Below are positions 50,964 through 59,633 of a stretch of 64,000 nucleotides of DNA, in pieces. A model generated the notes under the pieces. That model was given only the letters and a program-made list of their open reading frames with translations. It was not told the DNA's origin and made no database searches. How positions within the stretch are numbered: the stretch's first letter is position 1; every line of letters starts with the position of its first letter. Source of the stretch: Kitasatospora arboriphila. GTDB taxonomy: Bacteria > Actinomycetota > Actinomycetes > Mycobacteriales > Mycobacteriaceae. The translations under genes were made by a program, and so were the position numbers. The stretch covers positions 255,563 through 319,562 of the forward strand of contig NZ_JNYV01000005.1 of assembly GCF_000717275.1 (NCBI RefSeq), given 5' to 3'.

Positions 50964-52231
50964 GAATCCTGGTCGTCTCCTGGGAGTATCCCCCGGTGGT
51001 GGTCGGCGGCCTCGGAAGGCACGTCCACCACCTGGCAACCGAGCTCGCCCGAGCGGGACACGACGTGGTGGTGTTGTCGCGACAACCCACGGGCAGCGAC
51101 GGACTCACACACCCGGGTACCGACACGGTGTGCGACGGGGTTCGCGTGATCGCTGCGGCCGAAGATCCCCCGCATTTTGTGTTCGGTGAGGACATGATGG
51201 CGTGGGTCCTGGCTCTCGGCCACACGCTCATCCGCGCCGGTCTCGGGCTCGGGAATCCGAAAGACGTTGCCGGCGAGGGCATATGGGTGCCCGACGTCGT
51301 GCACGCCCACGACTGGCTCGTCGCTCATCCGGCGATAGCTCTGGCCGAACACTTCGACGTGCCGTTGGTGAGTACCTTCCACGCCACCGAGGCGGGCCGG
51401 CACAGCGGATGGGTCAGCGGACGGGTGAACAAGCAGGTCCACTCGGTGGAATGGTGGCTGGCTGCCGAATCCGACGCCGTGATCACCTGTTCGGCGTCGA
51501 TGCGGGACGAGGTGCATCGGTTGTTCGGCCCAGAATTGGCCGAGATCCACACCATCCACAACGGCATCGACATCGATGCGTGGCCATTCGCGCGCCGCGT
51601 CGCGCACGACGGCCCCCCGCGCCTGTTGTTCGCGGGGCGCCTGGAATACGAGAAAGGTGTCCAGGACGCCATCGCGGCCCTTGCACGCATTCGGCGCACC
51701 CACCGCGGAGCGGTGCTGACGGTCGCCGGTGACGGCACGCAGTTGTCGTGGCTGCGGGAGGTCGCCCGCGACCACAAGGTGTCGCGGGCGGTCCGTTTCG
51801 TCGGTGCCGTCGACAAGGCGGGACTGGCCGAACTGATGAAGGACTGCGACGTGATGGTGCTTCCCAGCAGATACGAACCGTTCGGGATCGTCGCCCTGGA
51901 GGCTGCCGCCACCGGCGCCCCGCTGGTCACCTCGACCGCCGGCGGTCTCGGCGAGGCCGTCACCGACCGGGTCACCGGGCTCAGTTTCGCCCCGGCCGAC
52001 GTCAGTGGCCTCACGGCTGCGATCCGCGCCGCTCTCTCCGACCCCGCGGCCGCTCAACAGCGCGCCATCGCCGCGCGCGTCCGGGTGTCACAGGGATTCG
52101 CCTGGAACCAGGTGGCGGCGCGCACGGTGGCTGTCTATGAGAAGGCCACACGGCGCCCTCGGCGCCCACTGGGGCGGCCGACCATCGTCGACAGGCCATT
52201 GCCGGAGCGGGACCCGGCTGGGCCGATCTGA
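50960..52231 (+). CDS. GT4-family alpha-glucosyltransferase
   Basis: 423 residues. N-terminal SWEYPPVVVGGLGRHVHHL typical of GT5/GT4 glycogen-type transferases, nucleotide-sugar region with FAGRLEYEKGVQDAI and the C-terminal EPFGIVALEAAATGAPLV (E-x7-E). Equivalent to Rv3032, which elongates alpha-1,4-glucan in methylglucose lipopolysaccharide and glycogen. ATG overlaps the GH57 stop by four bases, so the three genes are coupled. Confidence 0.9.
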   Translation: MRILVVSWEYPPVVVGGLGRHVHHLATELARAGHDVVVLSRQPTGSDGLTHPGTDTVCDGVRVIAAAEDPPHFVFGEDMMAWVLALGHTLIRAGLGLGNPKDVAGEGIWVPDVVHAHDWLVAHPAIALAEHFDVPLVSTFHATEAGRHSGWVSGRVNKQVHSVEWWLAAESDAVITCSASMRDEVHRLFGPELAEIHTIHNGIDIDAWPFARRVAHDGPPRLLFAGRLEYEKGVQDAIAALARIRRTHRGAVLTVAGDGTQLSWLREVARDHKVSRAVRFVGAVDKAGLAELMKDCDVMVLPSRYEPFGIVALEAAATGAPLVTSTAGGLGEAVTDRVTGLSFAPADVSGLTAAIRAALSDPAAAQQRAIAARVRVSQGFAWNQVAARTVAVYEKATRRPRRPLGRPTIVDRPLPERDPAGPI

Positions 52232-52295
52232 TCCGTCGACGTGAGGGCCATCCGGCGTGCCGATTCGATCCCCCCTGGCTTGAACCGCCTGGGTC

Positions 52296-53042
52296 TCAAT
52301 CCCCTTGGGCGGCAGCCTTCTTGCGTTCGATGTCGGCGAGAGCACGCTCCAGTTCGGCTCGCTCGGCAGCATTGCTCGCCCAGTCGTCCATGCGGTTCTT
52401 CACCACTCGCGCAGGCGCACCGACCGCGATGGAGTAGTCCGGGATCGTCCCCTTGACCACCGCGTGAGATCCGAGCACACAACCCCTGCCGACCACGGTG
52501 TTGCGGAGCACCGACACCTTGGCGGCGATCCAGGTGTCCGGGCCGATCCGCACGGGTCCCTTGACGATCCCCTGGTCTTTGATGGCAACGGTGATGTCGT
52601 CCATCCGGTGGTCGAAGTCGCAGATGTAACACCAGTCCGCGACCAGCGTCGATGCGCCGATCTCGATGTCCAGGTAGGTGTTGACGACGTTGTTCTCACC
52701 GAAGACGACCTTGTCGCCGATGCGCAGCGAACCCTCGTGGCACCTGATCGAGTTCCCGTCTCCGATGTGTACCCACCGGCCGATCTCGAGCCGGGACAGT
52801 TCAGGGGTCGCGTGGATCTCCACGTTCTTGCCGAGGAACACCATCCCGCGCAGGATCACGTGTGGGTTGGCGAGTTTGAACCGGAGGAGCCGCACATACC
52901 GCACCAGGTACCAGGGTGTGTACGCCCGATGTTCCAGCACCCACCGCAGCGATTCCCGGGTGAAGAAACGGGCCTGGTCCGGTTCCCGCCGCATTCCAGC
53001 ACGCCACCGGCGATGCAGCGGTGCGTTCCACATGCTCGTCAT
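52296..53042 (-). CDS. Left-handed beta-helix (hexapeptide) acetyltransferase
   Basis: 248 residues. A series of I-G-x-x-x-x hexapeptide turns is present (RWVHIGDGNSIRC, LRIGDKVVFG, IGASTLVADW, VRIGPDTWIAAKV, GSHAVVKGTIPDYSIAVGAPARVV), the mark of trimeric acyltransferases. Equivalent to Rv3034c, which is linked to acylation of methylglucose lipopolysaccharide. Start at 53042 (MTSMWNAPLHRRW) or 53033; the longer frame to 53276 overlaps the divergent lipoprotein. Divergent from the gene at 53136. Confidence 0.82.
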   Translation of the reverse strand: MTSMWNAPLHRRWRAGMRREPDQARFFTRESLRWVLEHRAYTPWYLVRYVRLLRFKLANPHVILRGMVFLGKNVEIHATPELSRLEIGRWVHIGDGNSIRCHEGSLRIGDKVVFGENNVVNTYLDIEIGASTLVADWCYICDFDHRMDDITVAIKDQGIVKGPVRIGPDTWIAAKVSVLRNTVVGRGCVLGSHAVVKGTIPDYSIAVGAPARVVKNRMDDWASNAAERAELERALADIERKKAAAQGD

Positions 53043-53135
53043 GGATACGAACACTAATGGACGCCGATACCCGATCCTGCGGGTCACTCGCGATAGGCTC
53101 AGGCCCGATCTGCCGAAGCAACGAAGAGGAGCACG

Positions 53136-54437
53136 ATGGGGCGCCGGACCACCGCACGAGCTGCCGCGGCCCTGGTGATGTTGCTGGCCGTTCTGCTCTG
53201 TTCGTGCTCTGACGGTGTCGACGACGTGCGTTCGGTGGCCAGCGCAGGCTGGTCCAGCTATGGAGGCAACGCCCACAACTCGAACTTCGTGTACCCCAAG
53301 ACCGGCGAACTCGAACTCTCGTGGTCGCGGCCGGTCGGTGGGCCCATCTCCTCACCCCTCACGATCTCCGGTCGATCCAACGTAGGCGTCACGGCCGCCA
53401 CCCCCGGGGGCTGCAACACATTCCTCTTCGACCAGCGGGCCGGACGGAAGAACTTCTGCAAGTACTACGGGCCGGGCATCGAACTCAATTCGATGCTGTT
53501 CGATCAGTACGAGAACATCTACATCGGTGACGCCGGCATGTTCTACGGGCTCAACGGAGCAGGTGATTTCCGGTGGCGTTTCGGCGTCGTCGGCGTGCCG
53601 CTCTCGGCAAAGTTCGCGGCGCCGGGGCTGGTGCTGATGGTGAGCCACCTCGGCCAGATCCTGCTGTTCGACTCGCAGACCGGCAAACTTGCCGCACCGG
53701 GTATTGCGTTGCGTCCTGATGCCGACCCGGCACAGCCGCTGTACGGCCTCGGCGACTGCGTCTCGGGTGGTCCCCGTTGCCCCGTGCAGGCGCCTCCCGC
53801 AGTCGATTCCGATCGCGAGCGCTTCTATCTGAACTACTGGCCCGAGGGTGTCATCGCATCCGGGGTCCGCGGCTACGACTACTCCGAGGAGAACGGCACC
53901 CGCTCGATCCGCGAGTCGTGGAAAGCGGAGATCCCCGGCGGCGTCATCGGGACGCCGACGTTGTCGGCAGACGGCCGCACGCTCTACGTGTTCAACCGCC
54001 TCGGCAGCATCTACGCTCTCGACGCCCTCACCGGAACGCCCAAATGGGACTACTTCGTGGACAACTACGGTTTCGGGACCATGACCGTCTCACCCGACGG
54101 CCTGATCATCCCGACCGGACTGCTCAACGCACCGGTGCGCGCCTACCGAGATCTGGGCGACAAGGCCGAACGAGTATGGCAACGCACCGATGTGCAATCG
54201 GTGGGGCTGTCGGCACTCACCACCTCCGGAACCGCCTGGACAGTGGTGCGCGAGAACAACGCGGACGAACTGACATTGATGGAGGTCGATTCCGCCGACG
54301 GTGCCACGGTGCGGAAGTTTGCGATCCCCGGGTCCGTCGGCTTCACCACGGGTGTGGCCGTGTCGAACACGGGCCAGGTCGCGACAGCAACCAACCTCGG
54401 TGAGGTCTACTTCTACGACGCACCAAAAGACAACTAG
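53136..54437 (+). CDS. PQQ-like beta-propeller lipoprotein
   Basis: 433 residues. Signal peptide with lipobox LLCSC (Cys near residue 24), then a propeller of PQQ/WD-type repeats (SSYGGNAHNSNFVYPKTG; LDALTGTPKWDY). Equivalent to Rv3035 in position. Possibly a cell-surface sugar or protein binding module. ATG start near AAGAGGAGCACG ribosome site. Divergent from the acetyltransferase gene and convergent on the THUMP-type methyltransferase. Confidence 0.78.
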   Translation: MGRRTTARAAAALVMLLAVLLCSCSDGVDDVRSVASAGWSSYGGNAHNSNFVYPKTGELELSWSRPVGGPISSPLTISGRSNVGVTAATPGGCNTFLFDQRAGRKNFCKYYGPGIELNSMLFDQYENIYIGDAGMFYGLNGAGDFRWRFGVVGVPLSAKFAAPGLVLMVSHLGQILLFDSQTGKLAAPGIALRPDADPAQPLYGLGDCVSGGPRCPVQAPPAVDSDRERFYLNYWPEGVIASGVRGYDYSEENGTRSIRESWKAEIPGGVIGTPTLSADGRTLYVFNRLGSIYALDALTGTPKWDYFVDNYGFGTMTVSPDGLIIPTGLLNAPVRAYRDLGDKAERVWQRTDVQSVGLSALTTSGTAWTVVRENNADELTLMEVDSADGATVRKFAIPGSVGFTTGVAVSNTGQVATATNLGEVYFYDAPKDN

Positions 54438-54459
54438 ACCGCACCAATCGCGGCGGTGA

Positions 54460-55650
54460 TCAGTGTTGCCGCACCCCGGCTTCGCAGATGAACATCACCC
54501 CGCGCCGCCCGATCCTGGTGATCACCACAGCGTGTGCCGCAGAACCCTTGAGCTTCAGTCTTTTACGCAGCCGGTCGGGGTCGATGTCGACACCGCGAAC
54601 CAGGATTTCCAGGGTGCCACAGCCCAACTCGCTCAGACGTCGCTTGAGTTGCTTCTCCGAGAAGTTGAACTGTTCCATCACCCGCCATCCGCGTTCACCC
54701 GTCGGCAGATGATCGCCGCTGAGATAGGCGATCTGGGGGTCGAGTTGCCACAGCCGGTGGGCTTTGGCGAAGTGGCGAACCAGACCGGCCCGGATGACGG
54801 CGCCGTCCGGATCCATGATCCAGTCCCCTGCGTCATCGACCCCTGCATCGTCGTCGGCAGCGTCGGTGATCTCGAAACCTGAGCCGTCCGTACGGATCAC
54901 GGTGGCCCGGCGCTTGACGCCAGGGCGGGGGGCGTTCCACAGGCACGCTTCGCGCACGGCGCCGTTCAGCGAGATGATCTGTACTTCGCCGGCGAATCCG
55001 TAACGATCGCGCAAGAGTCGGTAGTCGAGCCCGGGCGCGCACTTGACCACCAGTGACCGGCCGGCGTAGACGGTCAGCAGTTCCAGGAGCGGCGGCGCGG
55101 TGTCCTCGATCCGGAAGCTCCGGCGACCCCCGCTGCGGCGGGCGGGGTCGGCCACATAGACGTCGGCAGCACTTGTCGGCGTGAGCGCATCAGCGCGGGC
55201 CAATGCGGCCTGGGGTACGTTGTGCGCCGCCATCGCCAATCTGATCTCGTCGATGTCGCTGCCGATCACGCCACCCAACCCGTCGGCGCGCGCGAGCGAC
55301 GCGAGATCGGCGCCCACCGAACAGGTGACGTCGTGGACGGTGGCACCGGGATACCGGGCAGCCAGTTCAGCTGCCCGGTGATCGGCGACCGGGTAGGCGG
55401 TGGCCTGTTGCAGCGCGTCGGAGGTCAGCAGCCAGCGATCCGGGTCACGCAGTTTCCCGGCCGCCCGACGGCGGCAGGTGACCGTCTCCACCAGCGCCGC
55501 CTGTCGTCCGGGATAGGCGGCGGCCAGGCGTCCGATATCACTCATCAATGAATGCGGCTGCAGAGCAAGCGAATCCGCCAACCGCAGTGCCTCGCGTCCG
55601 GTTTCGGATCGGAGGAACGCCACATCGTCGGTCGAGAAGTCGTAGCCCAC
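54460..55650 (-). CDS. Class I methyltransferase with THUMP-like C-terminal domain
   Basis: 396 residues. Methyltransferase motif I appears as HDVTCSVGADLASLAR followed by VIGSDIDEIRLAMAAHN, and motif IV-like DVYVADPARRSGGRR (DPxR instead of the usual DPPY). The C-terminal GTLEILVRGVDIDPDRLRKRLKLKG is the THUMP-like domain. Equivalent to Rv3037c, suggested to act in methylglucose lipopolysaccharide synthesis, though the fold is more like RNA methyltransferases. The start is placed at GTG 55650; a longer frame to 56439 overlaps the HNH gene. Confidence 0.75.
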   Translation of the reverse strand: MGYDFSTDDVAFLRSETGREALRLADSLALQPHSLMSDIGRLAAAYPGRQAALVETVTCRRRAAGKLRDPDRWLLTSDALQQATAYPVADHRAAELAARYPGATVHDVTCSVGADLASLARADGLGGVIGSDIDEIRLAMAAHNVPQAALARADALTPTSAADVYVADPARRSGGRRSFRIEDTAPPLLELLTVYAGRSLVVKCAPGLDYRLLRDRYGFAGEVQIISLNGAVREACLWNAPRPGVKRRATVIRTDGSGFEITDAADDDAGVDDAGDWIMDPDGAVIRAGLVRHFAKAHRLWQLDPQIAYLSGDHLPTGERGWRVMEQFNFSEKQLKRRLSELGCGTLEILVRGVDIDPDRLRKRLKLKGSAAHAVVITRIGRRGVMFICEAGVRQH

Positions 55651-55686
55651 GGGTATAACAGTATCCGTGCCGAAACCGAGGAGAAC

Positions 55687-56400
55687 GTGAACCGACCCGA
55701 ACAGGGCCGCCACCTGGCGCTCACGTTGTTGAGCGTGCTGGCAGTCGCCTCCTGTCAGATCGAGGACGCGCCCGCCCCGCCCGGGAGTCAGACCGCGGCC
55801 CGCCCTGCCCAACCTGACGCGCCGACGGCCCAGAGCCCCGCGCTTGCTCAGCTCGACTCGCTGACGGTCAAGGGCCGAGCGCCCAAAACCGGCTACAGCC
55901 GCGAACAGTTCGGGCAGGCCTGGACCGACGACGTGAACGTCGCGCAGGGCCACAACGGATGTGACACCCGCAACGACATCCTGCGTCGCGACCTGACGGT
56001 TGTCACGACCAAGCCCGGTACCCGCGAATGTGTCATCCTCACCGGCGTCCTGGACGACCCCTACACCGGCCGTCGCATCGACTTCGTCCGAGGTGAGAAA
56101 ACCTCTCCCGCAGTGCAAATCGACCACGTGGTGGCGCTGTCCGACGCCTGGCAGAAGGGAGCGGCGCAATGGGACCGCGCCAAACGGACAGACTTCGCGA
56201 ACGACCCGGCCAATCTGCAGGCCACCGACGGGCCGACCAACCAGAGCAAGGGCGCAGGCGACGCGGCCACCTGGCTTCCACCCAACAAGTCCTACCGTTG
56301 CACCTACGTGTCCCGGCAGATCGACGTCAAGGCGCGTTACAGCCTGTGGGTCACAGAGGCCGAGAAAGAAGCCATGGCCCAGATCGTGGCCACCTGCTGA
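55687..56400 (+). CDS. Exported HNH/DUF1524-type nuclease-like lipoprotein
   Basis: 237 residues starting at GTG 55687 with GAGGAG upstream. Hydrophobic leader with lipobox VASC, a proline/alanine-rich linker, then an HNH-type domain: VQIDHVVALSDAWQKGA (His-Val-Val-Ala-Leu core) and ANLQATDGPTNQSKGAGDAATWLPP. This GmrSD_C-like domain is common in secreted actinobacterial proteins and in some phages. A DNA-degrading role outside the cell is inferred only. Divergent from the THUMP-type gene by 36 bases. Not in the mycobacterial order that I recall (Rv3036c holds a different protein). Confidence 0.78.
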   Translation: MNRPEQGRHLALTLLSVLAVASCQIEDAPAPPGSQTAARPAQPDAPTAQSPALAQLDSLTVKGRAPKTGYSREQFGQAWTDDVNVAQGHNGCDTRNDILRRDLTVVTTKPGTRECVILTGVLDDPYTGRRIDFVRGEKTSPAVQIDHVVALSDAWQKGAAQWDRAKRTDFANDPANLQATDGPTNQSKGAGDAATWLPPNKSYRCTYVSRQIDVKARYSLWVTEAEKEAMAQIVATC

Positions 56401-56466
56401 TCGACTACACGGACCGAGCTGTCGCGTGAGCGCCTGCATCCTTTCCCGACACAGGAGAGCCCGGAT

Positions 56467-57465
56467 TTACTCCGGCTTCGTGCCGGTGATGATCACGTTG
56501 TAGAAGAACCTGGGCGGCACCACTTTTCGCAAGATGTTCTCGTCCACCCAGGTGAGCCGCTTCCAGCCGCCGAACGCGAACCGCGCCCAGCCCCAGCCCA
56601 GCTTTTCCGGCGGAACGGCGGCCTCGAAGGTCCGAACCGGCCAGCCCAGCATGGCGGCGGCAAACTCTTCGGTTGCGGTCTTCACGTTCACAGCTCCGGC
56701 AGATGTGGACATCCGCTCCAGGTCGCTGGGATCAAAGGTGTGGATGTCGACAACCGCCTCGAGCGCAGCAGCGCGCGACGACTCGTCGAGTTCGGCCTGC
56801 GGTCGGCGCCAGCCTTGCAGCGGCCCCAGTTTGGTGACCTTCGTCGTGGCTGCCCACGTGGCACGCGAGAGCCACCGTGCGTAGAAGTCACCGATGGTCG
56901 ACGGTTCGCCGGCGAAGATGAACCGTCCCCCGGGTTTGAGTACTCGCAGCACCTCGCGCAGCGACTTCTCGACGTCCGGGATGTGATGGAGCACCGCATG
57001 ACCCACCACGAGGTCGAAGGTGTTGTCGTCGTAGGGAATCGTCTCCGCGTCGGCGACCCGGCCATCGACGTCGAGGCCAAGGTTCGCCGCGTTGCGCAAC
57101 GCCACCTTCACCATGCCCGGCGACAGATCGGTCACCGAACCCTTTGTCGCGATCCCACCCTGCATGAGATTGAGCAGGAAAAATCCCGTGCCACAACCCA
57201 ATTCGAGCGCGTGCCCGTACGGCAACGGCTCGTCGGCCGCAACGGCGTCGAAGCGACCCCTGGCGTAGTCGATGCAGCGCTCGTCGTAGCTGATCGACCA
57301 CTTGTCGTCGTAGGTCTCGGCTTCCCAGTCGTGGTAGAGAACCTGCGCGAGCTTGGTGTCTGCAAGTGCGGCCTCGACCTCGTCCGCGGTGGCATGCGGG
57401 TTGGGAGCGGGATCACTGGTAGGCGAAGTCATTGGTTCCACAACTGCTTTCGGATCGATACTCAT
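56467..57465 (-). CDS. SAM-dependent methyltransferase (Rv3038c-like)
   Basis: 332 residues. Class I motif I ALELGCGTGFFLLNLM, motif for the acidic loop SPGMVKVA, and post-motif LKPGGRFIFAGEP. N-terminal extension of about 60 residues. The ATG overlaps the enoyl-CoA hydratase stop (ATGA). Its substrate is unknown. The longer frame to 57669 is rejected since the extension is antisense-like coding inside the hydratase. Confidence 0.82.
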   Translation of the reverse strand: MSIDPKAVVEPMTSPTSDPAPNPHATADEVEAALADTKLAQVLYHDWEAETYDDKWSISYDERCIDYARGRFDAVAADEPLPYGHALELGCGTGFFLLNLMQGGIATKGSVTDLSPGMVKVALRNAANLGLDVDGRVADAETIPYDDNTFDLVVGHAVLHHIPDVEKSLREVLRVLKPGGRFIFAGEPSTIGDFYARWLSRATWAATTKVTKLGPLQGWRRPQAELDESSRAAALEAVVDIHTFDPSDLERMSTSAGAVNVKTATEEFAAAMLGWPVRTFEAAVPPEKLGWGWARFAFGGWKRLTWVDENILRKVVPPRFFYNVIITGTKPE

Positions 57466-58250
57466 TTGCCCGTGAACTCTGCCTTGCCGGGGCCGTTCTC
57501 GACAAACGACGCCATGCCGATCGCCCGGTCGTCGGTGGAGAACAACGCGGCGAACAGATGCTCCTCGATCTTCAGGCCGGTGCGCAGGTCGACGTCGAGA
57601 CCCTGGTCGATGGCCGCCTTGGCCGCGGCAAGCGCCACGCTGGCCGCGCCCGAGAACTTCGACGCCCACCGAAGCGCCGCGTTGTAGACCTCGTCCGGAG
57701 CGACGACCTCGTCGACGAGCCCCATCTGCAGGGCCTCGGCGGCGCCGACGAACCGGCCCGTGAACACCATGTCCTTGGCCTTGGCGGGCCCGATCAGCCG
57801 TGCCAAGCGCTGGGTGCCCCCACCACCCGGGATGACGCCGAGAAGGATCTCAGGAACGCCGAGCTTCGCATTGTCTCCGGCGATCCGGCGATCGGCACCG
57901 AGCGCAACTTCCAGCCCGCCGCCGAGGGCGTACCCCGTGATGGCCGCAACGGTCGGCTTGGGGATGGCGGCGATGGAACTCAGACCGTCCTGCAACTGGC
58001 CGGCGACCTTACGCATCTCGGCGTAGGTCATGTCGTTCATCTCTTTGATGTCGGCCCCTGCGGCAAGCACTTTCGGTCCGCCATAGACAACAACCGATTT
58101 GATGTCGTCACGGCGGGTGGCTTCGCGGGCGGCGTCGGCCAATTCACTCTGCACCTGCCGGCTCAGAGCATTCATCGGGGGGCGGTTGAGAAGAATCGTG
58201 CCGACCCCGGGGAACTCGTCGGACGTCTGCAATGTGACGAACTCAGGCAT
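57462..58250 (-). CDS. echA17: Enoyl-CoA hydratase
   Basis: 262 residues of the crotonase fold. Oxyanion loops KVLAAGADIKEM and ALGGGLEVAL with GAD and the second glutamate in GVPEILLGVIPGGGGTQRL are standard for hydratases. Equivalent to mycobacterial EchA17, which hydrates unsaturated acyl-CoA in beta-oxidation. Start at 58250 (MPEFVTLQTSDEF). Co-transcribed with the following methyltransferase gene. Confidence 0.93.
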   Translation of the reverse strand: MPEFVTLQTSDEFPGVGTILLNRPPMNALSRQVQSELADAAREATRRDDIKSVVVYGGPKVLAAGADIKEMNDMTYAEMRKVAGQLQDGLSSIAAIPKPTVAAITGYALGGGLEVALGADRRIAGDNAKLGVPEILLGVIPGGGGTQRLARLIGPAKAKDMVFTGRFVGAAEALQMGLVDEVVAPDEVYNAALRWASKFSGAASVALAAAKAAIDQGLDVDLRTGLKIEEHLFAALFSTDDRAIGMASFVENGPGKAEFTGK

Positions 58251-58296
58251 GTATCGGAGGCTACCGGGTGTCCGGTCCATCCCCTACTGTCGGGGG

Positions 58297-59262
58297 ATGG
58301 CAGCTAGCTCGCACGGCGAGCCGATCGAGATTTCCGTGGGCGACCGCGTCGTGCGCGTATCGAGTCCTGAGCGGGTGTACTTCCCTGCCCGGGGCGAGAC
58401 CAAGCTGGATCTGGTCAATTACTACCTCGCCGTCGGTGACGGAATCGTTCGCGCCCTGCTCGACAGGCCTTGCATGTTGCACCGGTATCCGAAGGGTGTT
58501 GCCGGACAGAAGGTGCATCAGAAGCGCATTCCGTCCGGAGCACCTCCCTGGCTCGAGACGGTGAACATCTACTTCCCCCGATTCGGCCGGACGGCCGACG
58601 AGGTCTGCGTCACCGAATTGGGCAGTGTCATCTGGGCGGTCCAGATGTCGACCGTCGAGTTCCACCCGTGGAACTCGCGTCGTTTCGACACCGAGAAGCC
58701 CGACGAATGGCGCATCGACCTCGACCCGATGCCCGACTGCCCGTTCGACCGGGTGCGCCGCAGTGCACACGTCGCCCATGAGGTACTCGATGAGTTGGGC
58801 ATGACGGGCTATCCGAAGACATCCGGCGGCTCGGGCCTGCACATCTACGTTCGGATCGAGCCCGAGTGGGGTTTCGCCGACGTCCGCCGCGCGGCGCACG
58901 CGTTTGCCCGGGAGGTGGAACGCCGCGCCCCTGACGACGTGACCACCACCTGGTGGCGCAAGGACCGCGACCCCGCCGCGGTGTTCGTCGACTACAACCA
59001 GAACACCCGCGACCACACGATCGCGAGCGCCTACTCGGTTCGGGGCAACCCGGAGGGAACGGTGTCGACCCCGATCCGCTGGGACGAGATCGACGATGTG
59101 GAACCGAAGGAATTCACGATCGCGACGGTTCCGGCGCGGTTCGCCGAACTTGGTGACCTGCATTCGGCGATCGACGACCACGCCTACCGGCTGGACACAC
59201 TCCTCGAATGGGCCGACCGCGACGAGCGTGAGGGTGCCGCACCGCCGCCCGAGCCCGAGTAA
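58297..59262 (+). CDS. Stand-alone LigD-type polymerase/primase domain
   Basis: 321 residues of the archaeo-eukaryotic primase superfamily as in LigD polymerase domains. Active-site acids: WRIDLDPMP (Asp-x-Asp) and AVFVDYNQN (third Asp); substrate loops KTSGGSGLHIYV and TPIRWDE. In mycobacteria such single-domain homologues (PolD) fill short gaps or add nucleotides in end joining and excision repair. No ku or ligase domain is near. Inserted between the hydratase and Nudix genes, which are adjacent in M. tuberculosis. Its stop codon lies in the first degenerate repeat of the 21-bp array. Confidence 0.88.
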   Translation: MAASSHGEPIEISVGDRVVRVSSPERVYFPARGETKLDLVNYYLAVGDGIVRALLDRPCMLHRYPKGVAGQKVHQKRIPSGAPPWLETVNIYFPRFGRTADEVCVTELGSVIWAVQMSTVEFHPWNSRRFDTEKPDEWRIDLDPMPDCPFDRVRRSAHVAHEVLDELGMTGYPKTSGGSGLHIYVRIEPEWGFADVRRAAHAFAREVERRAPDDVTTTWWRKDRDPAAVFVDYNQNTRDHTIASAYSVRGNPEGTVSTPIRWDEIDDVEPKEFTIATVPARFAELGDLHSAIDDHAYRLDTLLEWADRDEREGAAPPPEPE

Positions 59263-59273
59263 CTCCGCCGACC

Positions 59274-59441
59274 GGGCCCAAACTCCCGTCCACCGGGCCC
59301 AAACTCCCGTCCACCGGGCCCAAACTCCCGTCCACCGGGCCCAAACTCCCGTCCACCGGGCCCAAACTCCCGTCGACTGGGCCCAAACTCCCGTCGACTG
59401 GGCGCAAACTCTCGTCGAGTGGGCCCAAACCGCCGGCCACC
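59274..59441 (+). repeat. Tandem 21-bp repeats, eight units, forward
   Basis: Units start at 59274, 59295, 59316, 59337, 59358, 59379, 59400 and 59421, exactly 21 bp apart. The first five units begin GGGCCCAAAC and end CCCGTCCACC (with one T between); units 6 and 7 end GTCGACT and GTCGAGT; unit 8 has AAACCGCCGGCC. Each unit holds the palindrome GGGCCC, except unit 7, which reads GGGCGC. A degenerate unit lies before (59261-59273). The interval 59263-59630 contains no gene. Confidence 0.97.
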
Positions 59442-59509
59442 AGCCTCTTACCGCGAGCGATCAGCGACGAACCTGCTGCTCACAGAGGACGATTCTGCGT
59501 ATTCGGCAC

Positions 59510-59633
59510 GGTCGACGGCGGTTTCGGCCCGGTCGACGGCGGTTTCGGCACGTTCGACGGCGGTTTCGGCACGGTCGACGGCGGTTTCGGCCCGGTCGAC
59601 GGCGGTTCGGCCCGCTCGACGACGGTCGATTCA
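59510..59633 (-). repeat. Tandem 21-bp repeats, six units, inverted relative to the first array
   Basis: Units start at 59510, 59531, 59552, 59573, 59594 and 59614 (the fifth is 20 bp). On the minus strand each reads GGGCCGAAAC-type followed by CGCCGTCGACC, i.e. the same unit as the first array with a few substitutions. The last unit runs into the Nudix stop codon. The 68 bases between the arrays (59442-59509) show no gene. Confidence 0.95.

Noticed and set aside
54460..56439. A 659-residue methyltransferase
   Set aside because: The N-terminal 260 codons are antisense to the HNH lipoprotein, which has its own ribosome site and lipobox; the real start is near 55650.
59274..59633. CRISPR array
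   Set aside because: Units abut each other with no unique spacers, and no cas genes are present.
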